Made by a program: the position numbers and the translations under genes. A stretch of DNA of 64,000 bases from assembly GCF_014837145.1 (NCBI RefSeq), contig NZ_JACYFS010000004.1:1-64000 (forward strand), in the 5' to 3' direction. Position 1 is the first letter of the stretch. The number at the start of each line of letters is the position of its first letter. This document shows positions 60,032-64,000 of the stretch, piece after piece. The notes beneath the pieces were generated by a model. It did not search any database. It saw only the letters and a program-made list of their open reading frames with translations, and was not told where the DNA came from. The DNA is from Chryseobacterium caseinilyticum. GTDB taxonomy: Bacteria; Bacteroidota; Bacteroidia; Flavobacteriales; Weeksellaceae.

Positions 60032-62887
60032 TTAATCTGTTAAAATATTTTCTTTCGGCATTGTAAACTGTTTATTTTCATCGCCCAAATCCGGCAGGCC
60101 AAAATAGAAATACAGAGTTCTTTTAAAAGTTCCATTCAAATGGTTCGGTTCACTTTCAGGGCCTAAAGTCGAAGTGTCATTATTAATGTTAAACGCCAAG
60201 GCTGTTCCCAATGGAGGAATCGCATCGAAGAAAGAAATATTTCCCGTCGGTAGTTTCGGATACCCTTCAGCTCCGTAAATTCCGTAAAAATCAAAAAGTC
60301 TGACGAACATTTTTTCTTCTTTCGTTCCGACTGTTATTTTTCCCTCTGCCGTATTCAATTGCAACCACGAAATATCGTCAAAATAGCCTTTAAATTCAGG
60401 ATAAATCCAAGGTGAAAAACCTGTTCTGGTTGAGTTCTTGAGATTTTGCCAAACGCTGTAAGTCTGTCCCTGAGTTCTGTTTTTCCAAACGTGATATGGA
60501 CCTTTGCCGAGCCACTTCGCGCCGATGACATAATTTTCGGGATAGTCAAAACTTACACCTGCAAACTGATAATCTCCGGCAAGCGAATATTCATAATTCA
60601 ATTCTAAAATACCATTCGGATTTAATCTCCAAACTGTTTTTTTTCCGTCTTTGTATGAAATCTGAATGACTTGATTTTGTCCTTCTGCAAAAGCTTTTAT
60701 GGTTGATAATTCTGTTTTTCCATTCACGAAAACCGGTCCGTTTCGGAAGGTCATTTTTTTGCCTTTTTTATCTAATATGACAGACTTTAATAATCCATCT
60801 TTTTTTCCAAATGAAAATTCTTTCTCGTCTGATTTTAAAACAAATAAGGAATCATTTTCGATAACTGAAACCGGAAATTCTTTAATTAATGATTTTGAAA
60901 ACTGTTTTGAAATTTCATCATTAGACCTCAATTTCCAAGTCCAGGTGTAAATCTCTTTTCCAAAGGAATCGGTAGCAGTCAGCCGTAGAACTTCATTTTC
61001 TTTCCAGTTGGTTGGAAGATTTAAATTAATATTTCCTTTTTGAGCCGGTTTTATATTTGGAGATTCTGCTTTTCCATTTTGAACAATATCAAATCCGGAT
61101 TCTGAAGAAAATGGAGTTTTAAATTTGACTAATCTCCATTCAAACTGACATTCATTTAAGTTCGTAAAATGATACCGGTTTTCAACAGGAATTGTTCCAT
61201 TAAAATCATTCGGCAACGTTTTCAAATCAATTTTTACCGGACTGTAAATTTCCCGAATCGCGTAAAAACTCCCCTCTTTTTCACGATGCGGACCCAACAC
61301 TCCATCCGGAGCGTTGATTGCGTTCACATCGAGTTGATTATTAAAATCGGTTCGTACCAAACCTTCGTCTGCAAATGCCCAGAGAAAACCGCCCGCACCT
61401 TTTTTGGAATTCCAGTGAAGTTCCCAATAATCGGCCAGAGAAGTTCCGCCACCGCCGTCGTCCTGCGCGTGCAGAAACTCGGTTGGCATATAAATATTTT
61501 CTCCTTCAAGAATTTTTTTGGTGCTGTAATAATCTTCGTAATGGTTGCAGTCAATTCCGTTGAAAGCATTTCCAGGCTTGTGATGCGCGTGAATTACAGG
61601 ACGGTTGGACAAGTCATATTTTGCATATTCCGCATCCAAATCAAAATTATGTCCGCCCTCGTTTCCGTTGCTCCAAAAAATAACGGATGGATGATTGGCA
61701 TCTCGCGTAACCATTTCTCTCACGAGCCTTTTACCGACTTTGGTACTGTATTTTTTTTGCCACCCCGCCAATTCATCCAAAACATATAAACCCAAAGAAT
61801 CGCAAATCTGAAGAAAGGATTTATTCGGTGGATAATGAGCGCATCGAACTGCATTCATATTCATTTCCTTGATAAGCTGAACGTCCATCAAATCGATGTT
61901 TTTGTTAACCGCTCTACCTGTTTCAGGCCACCAAACATGACGGTTGATGCCTTTCATTTTGACTTTGGTTCCGTTGATGTAAATTCCGTCGCCTTTGCGG
62001 ATTTCAACCGTTCGGAAACCGAATTTTTCTTCGGTGTGGAAGATATTTTTTCTGTTTTTATTTAAACTGAATTTCGCCTTGTACAAATTTGGTGTTTCAG
62101 CTGTCCAGAGTTTTGGATTTTTAACCGAAAATTGAATCTGTTTTAAAGTATCTCCTTTTTGAATTTGAACGTGAGATTCGCCAGCAAGATTATTTTTAAC
62201 ATCAAAAATTTCAACCTTCACATTGTTGACAGAATTGATTCCTTTTAAATGAATATTAGAACGGAAAGTCCCGTCTGCTTTGGCATCGATGGATGTTGAT
62301 GAAATATTTTCTTTAGGGTTGGCTTCTAAATAAACCGGACGGAAAATTCCACCTAAAACCCAATAATCTGCAAGACGTTCTGCGTTGTTAACCGTTTTGT
62401 CCGCAGACATTTTGGATACTTTAACTTCTAAGATATTTTCTTTTCCAAAAATTAATTTGTCCGAAATATCATATTTAAATTCGTAAAAAGCGCCCTGATG
62501 AATTTCTCCCGCTAATTTACCATTAATTTTCACCTCTGTGTCGGTCATCGAACCTTCGAAAACGATGTTCACTGATTTTCCTTTCCACGAATTCGGAACT
62601 GAAAATTTATGTTTGTACAGACCTACTTCATCATTGAATTTAAAATTTTTGCCGTAGGTGACGTAATCCCGCCCGTAGTTGTACGAGCCAAATCCCTGCT
62701 GTTCCCATTGCGAAGGAACCTGAATTTTGTTCCAGCTTACAGATTTTCTCCCGCCGGTTATCCAAAAATCCCATTCTTTCGTATGCTCAGAATCTGTCCC
62801 GCTCAGGAATTGGATTTCCTTAGATTGAGAATGCAGAAACTGTGAGCAAAAGCATAAAAGAACGAATATTTTGGTGAAAAAACTCAT
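60032..62887 (-). CDS. GH2 beta-galactosidase-type glycoside hydrolase
   Basis: A 951-residue secreted protein (signal IFVLLCFCSQFLHSQ) with the GH2 layout: N-terminal jelly roll (VPSQWEQQGFGSYNYGRDYV), immunoglobulin-like domain, barrel starting GFRTVEIRKGDGIYINGTKV with MNAVRCAHYPPNKSFLQICD, acid/base in FWSNGNEGGHN and nucleophile Glu in MPTEFLHAQDDGG, then a C-terminal beta-galactosidase small-chain-like domain. It most likely removes beta-galactose side chains of RG-I; other GH2 specificities are possible. It overlaps the GH28 stop by 4 nt (ATGA) and runs directly into the esterase gene. Confidence 0.9.
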   Translation of the reverse strand: MSFFTKIFVLLCFCSQFLHSQSKEIQFLSGTDSEHTKEWDFWITGGRKSVSWNKIQVPSQWEQQGFGSYNYGRDYVTYGKNFKFNDEVGLYKHKFSVPNSWKGKSVNIVFEGSMTDTEVKINGKLAGEIHQGAFYEFKYDISDKLIFGKENILEVKVSKMSADKTVNNAERLADYWVLGGIFRPVYLEANPKENISSTSIDAKADGTFRSNIHLKGINSVNNVKVEIFDVKNNLAGESHVQIQKGDTLKQIQFSVKNPKLWTAETPNLYKAKFSLNKNRKNIFHTEEKFGFRTVEIRKGDGIYINGTKVKMKGINRHVWWPETGRAVNKNIDLMDVQLIKEMNMNAVRCAHYPPNKSFLQICDSLGLYVLDELAGWQKKYSTKVGKRLVREMVTRDANHPSVIFWSNGNEGGHNFDLDAEYAKYDLSNRPVIHAHHKPGNAFNGIDCNHYEDYYSTKKILEGENIYMPTEFLHAQDDGGGGTSLADYWELHWNSKKGAGGFLWAFADEGLVRTDFNNQLDVNAINAPDGVLGPHREKEGSFYAIREIYSPVKIDLKTLPNDFNGTIPVENRYHFTNLNECQFEWRLVKFKTPFSSESGFDIVQNGKAESPNIKPAQKGNINLNLPTNWKENEVLRLTATDSFGKEIYTWTWKLRSNDEISKQFSKSLIKEFPVSVIENDSLFVLKSDEKEFSFGKKDGLLKSVILDKKGKKMTFRNGPVFVNGKTELSTIKAFAEGQNQVIQISYKDGKKTVWRLNPNGILELNYEYSLAGDYQFAGVSFDYPENYVIGAKWLGKGPYHVWKNRTQGQTYSVWQNLKNSTRTGFSPWIYPEFKGYFDDISWLQLNTAEGKITVGTKEEKMFVRLFDFYGIYGAEGYPKLPTGNISFFDAIPPLGTALAFNINNDTSTLGPESEPNHLNGTFKRTLYFYFGLPDLGDENKQFTMPKENILTD

Positions 62888-63999
62888 TTAGCAGAAATAT
62901 CGGAATCGTCTTTTTTGTCGTAAGATTGCGTGAGAGAAGCAACCTGCGTCACATTGATATTTTTTTGCTTTAAATTCTGAATGTGATTCAGGTTTTGCAT
63001 TTCAGGTTTCAGAGCTTTGATTTTGAAGTTTTCAAATGTGAAATCTTTTAAGTCAAACAAATCAGATTTTTCAACAGAGAATGCCGTTTCACAACTGATA
63101 TCGATATTTTTTATGGTAATATTGTTGGCCAAACCTTTTCTCGGTCTTTCTTCACCTTTTAAATCAAAAAACTGATTCCAGCCTTTCACATATAAGAAAG
63201 TTTTTACATTTCCTGTAATGTTTTCAACCGTAAGAAATTCGTAATGCTGAGGCGTGTCGGGACGCATTTTTAAATGTAATAATCTCGATGCATCGTTCAC
63301 TTTAGAATTTCGCAGAATCACGTTGTAATTATGAATTGATTCACTTCCGCAGGTCAAAACGCTGTGGCAAAATCCGAAGCTGTTGTCTTCGATAAGGACG
63401 TTTCTGTTTTCACCGTTGTTCGGGTCTTTATCGGATTTAGGACCTTTTCCACCTTTCAAAGCGATTGCGTCGTCATTGACTGACATGTAGCAATTTTTAA
63501 TTAAGAAATTGGTGCACGCATCGATGTCAACCGCGTCTGTACTTGGCGCTTTTACAGGTTCTTTCGGAGCGAGAATCGTCAGATTTAATAATTTCACAAA
63601 ATCACTTTTGTAATAATGTGTGCTCCAGAAAGGTGAATTTTTAATGGTAATACCTTCCACCTGAACATTTTTGGAATTTGAAACGTAGATAATTCTTGGT
63701 CTCATTTCATCCATATTAGTACATTTTGGATTCCACTCGCGTCTTTTCCAGAAAGATTTCCAAAAGCGAAGTCCGTTTCCGTCCAAAGTTCCTTTACCGG
63801 AAATCGTGAAACCGTCCAATCCGTCTGCGTTAATTAAAGCCGGAAAATATTTCACCGTCTGACCTTCCATTCTCGTGGTTACCACTGGAAAGTCATTAAT
63901 GTCGTCACTTCCTTTTAATTTTGCTCCATTTTCGAGATGCAAATGCGTTCCCTGTTTGAAGAAAACCGAACTGATGAGAAAAGTTCCCTTCGGAACCAC
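62884..63999 (-). CDS. GH28 family pectin hydrolase (5'-truncated by the window)
   Basis: 371 codons are visible; the start lies beyond the window. The beta-helix carries GH28 signatures in variant form: STDAVDIDACTN, SVNDDAIALKGG (Asp pair), SFGFCHSVLTCGSE (where most GH28s have Gly-His-Gly) and RLLHLKMR. The visible start resembles the usual post-signal region (VPKGTFLISSVFFKQGTHLH). The catalytic Asp pair and His are kept, so an active enzyme is likely. The variant motif could mark a rhamnogalacturonan or other exo-acting specificity. It overlaps the GH2 gene by 4 nt and heads the GH28-GH2-esterase operon. Confidence 0.88.
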   Translation of the reverse strand: MVPKGTFLISSVFFKQGTHLHLENGAKLKGSDDINDFPVVTTRMEGQTVKYFPALINADGLDGFTISGKGTLDGNGLRFWKSFWKRREWNPKCTNMDEMRPRIIYVSNSKNVQVEGITIKNSPFWSTHYYKSDFVKLLNLTILAPKEPVKAPSTDAVDIDACTNFLIKNCYMSVNDDAIALKGGKGPKSDKDPNNGENRNVLIEDNSFGFCHSVLTCGSESIHNYNVILRNSKVNDASRLLHLKMRPDTPQHYEFLTVENITGNVKTFLYVKGWNQFFDLKGEERPRKGLANNITIKNIDISCETAFSVEKSDLFDLKDFTFENFKIKALKPEMQNLNHIQNLKQKNINVTQVASLTQSYDKKDDSDISAK

Positions 64000-64000
64000 C

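Noticed and set aside
61169-61789. Plus-strand 206-codon frame opposite the GH2 gene
   Set aside because: It covers the GH2 catalytic region in antisense; no recognisable protein features.

Overview
The window comes from a low-GC Bacteroidetes genome, most likely class Flavobacteriia and close to Chryseobacterium. The evidence is the Bacteroidetes-type 16S rRNA 5' end at base 1, a full-length SprA (type IX secretion translocon), SusC/SusD, and promoters of the TTTG-N19/20-TAnnTTTG type. The genus is inference from general resemblance only.

Layout. 1-66 is the 5' end of a 16S rRNA gene on the minus strand, preceded by three tandem consensus rRNA promoters. 500-1890 is repeat-rich spacer. 1.9-19.5 kb is housekeeping: VanZ-like protein, GcvH, SprA, RuvA, a DEDDh exonuclease, malic enzyme MaeB, a BadF/BcrA-type kinase, a GtrA-like protein, a PlsC acyltransferase, a sugar MFS transporter and a DUF3810 protein. 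20.2-27.7 kb holds three plus-strand pectin-type enzymes: a GH28, a DUF4450 protein and a six-hairpin glycosidase-like protein. 27.8-29.4 kb holds a caspase/gingipain-like protein and a small protein homologous to its N-terminal domain. 30.3-33.2 kb holds a GntR/LacI-type regulator, an NTF2-like protein, a proteasome-fold protein and a tRNA-like sequence. 33.3-64 kb is a large minus-strand locus for L-rhamnose and rhamnogalacturonan.

How the genes fit together. SusC/SusD import oligosaccharides made or trimmed by GH28, GH2, two SGNH/CE12-type acetylesterases, GH106 rhamnosidase, PL11 lyase, GH105 unsaturated-galacturonyl hydrolase and a GH140 apiosidase-like enzyme. RhaT and RhaM take up L-rhamnose and interconvert its anomers. 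RhaI, a RhaB-like kinase and a fused rhamnulose-1-P aldolase/lactaldehyde dehydrogenase convert it to DHAP and L-lactate. An LldD-type oxidase can take lactate to pyruvate. The GntR protein is the obvious candidate regulator, and a similar 20-bp motif lies upstream of both the aldolase gene and susC.

The least explained parts are the caspase-like protein with its stand-alone N-domain paralogue, the solitary proteasome-like Thr hydrolase beside a degenerate tRNA-Arg-like sequence, a decayed second copy of the lldD tail flanking the GH140 gene, an interspersed repeat fused in frame into the DUF4450 gene, and families of short inverted-repeat elements in the gaps of the catabolic region. All assignments are from reading the sequence; no database search was possible.
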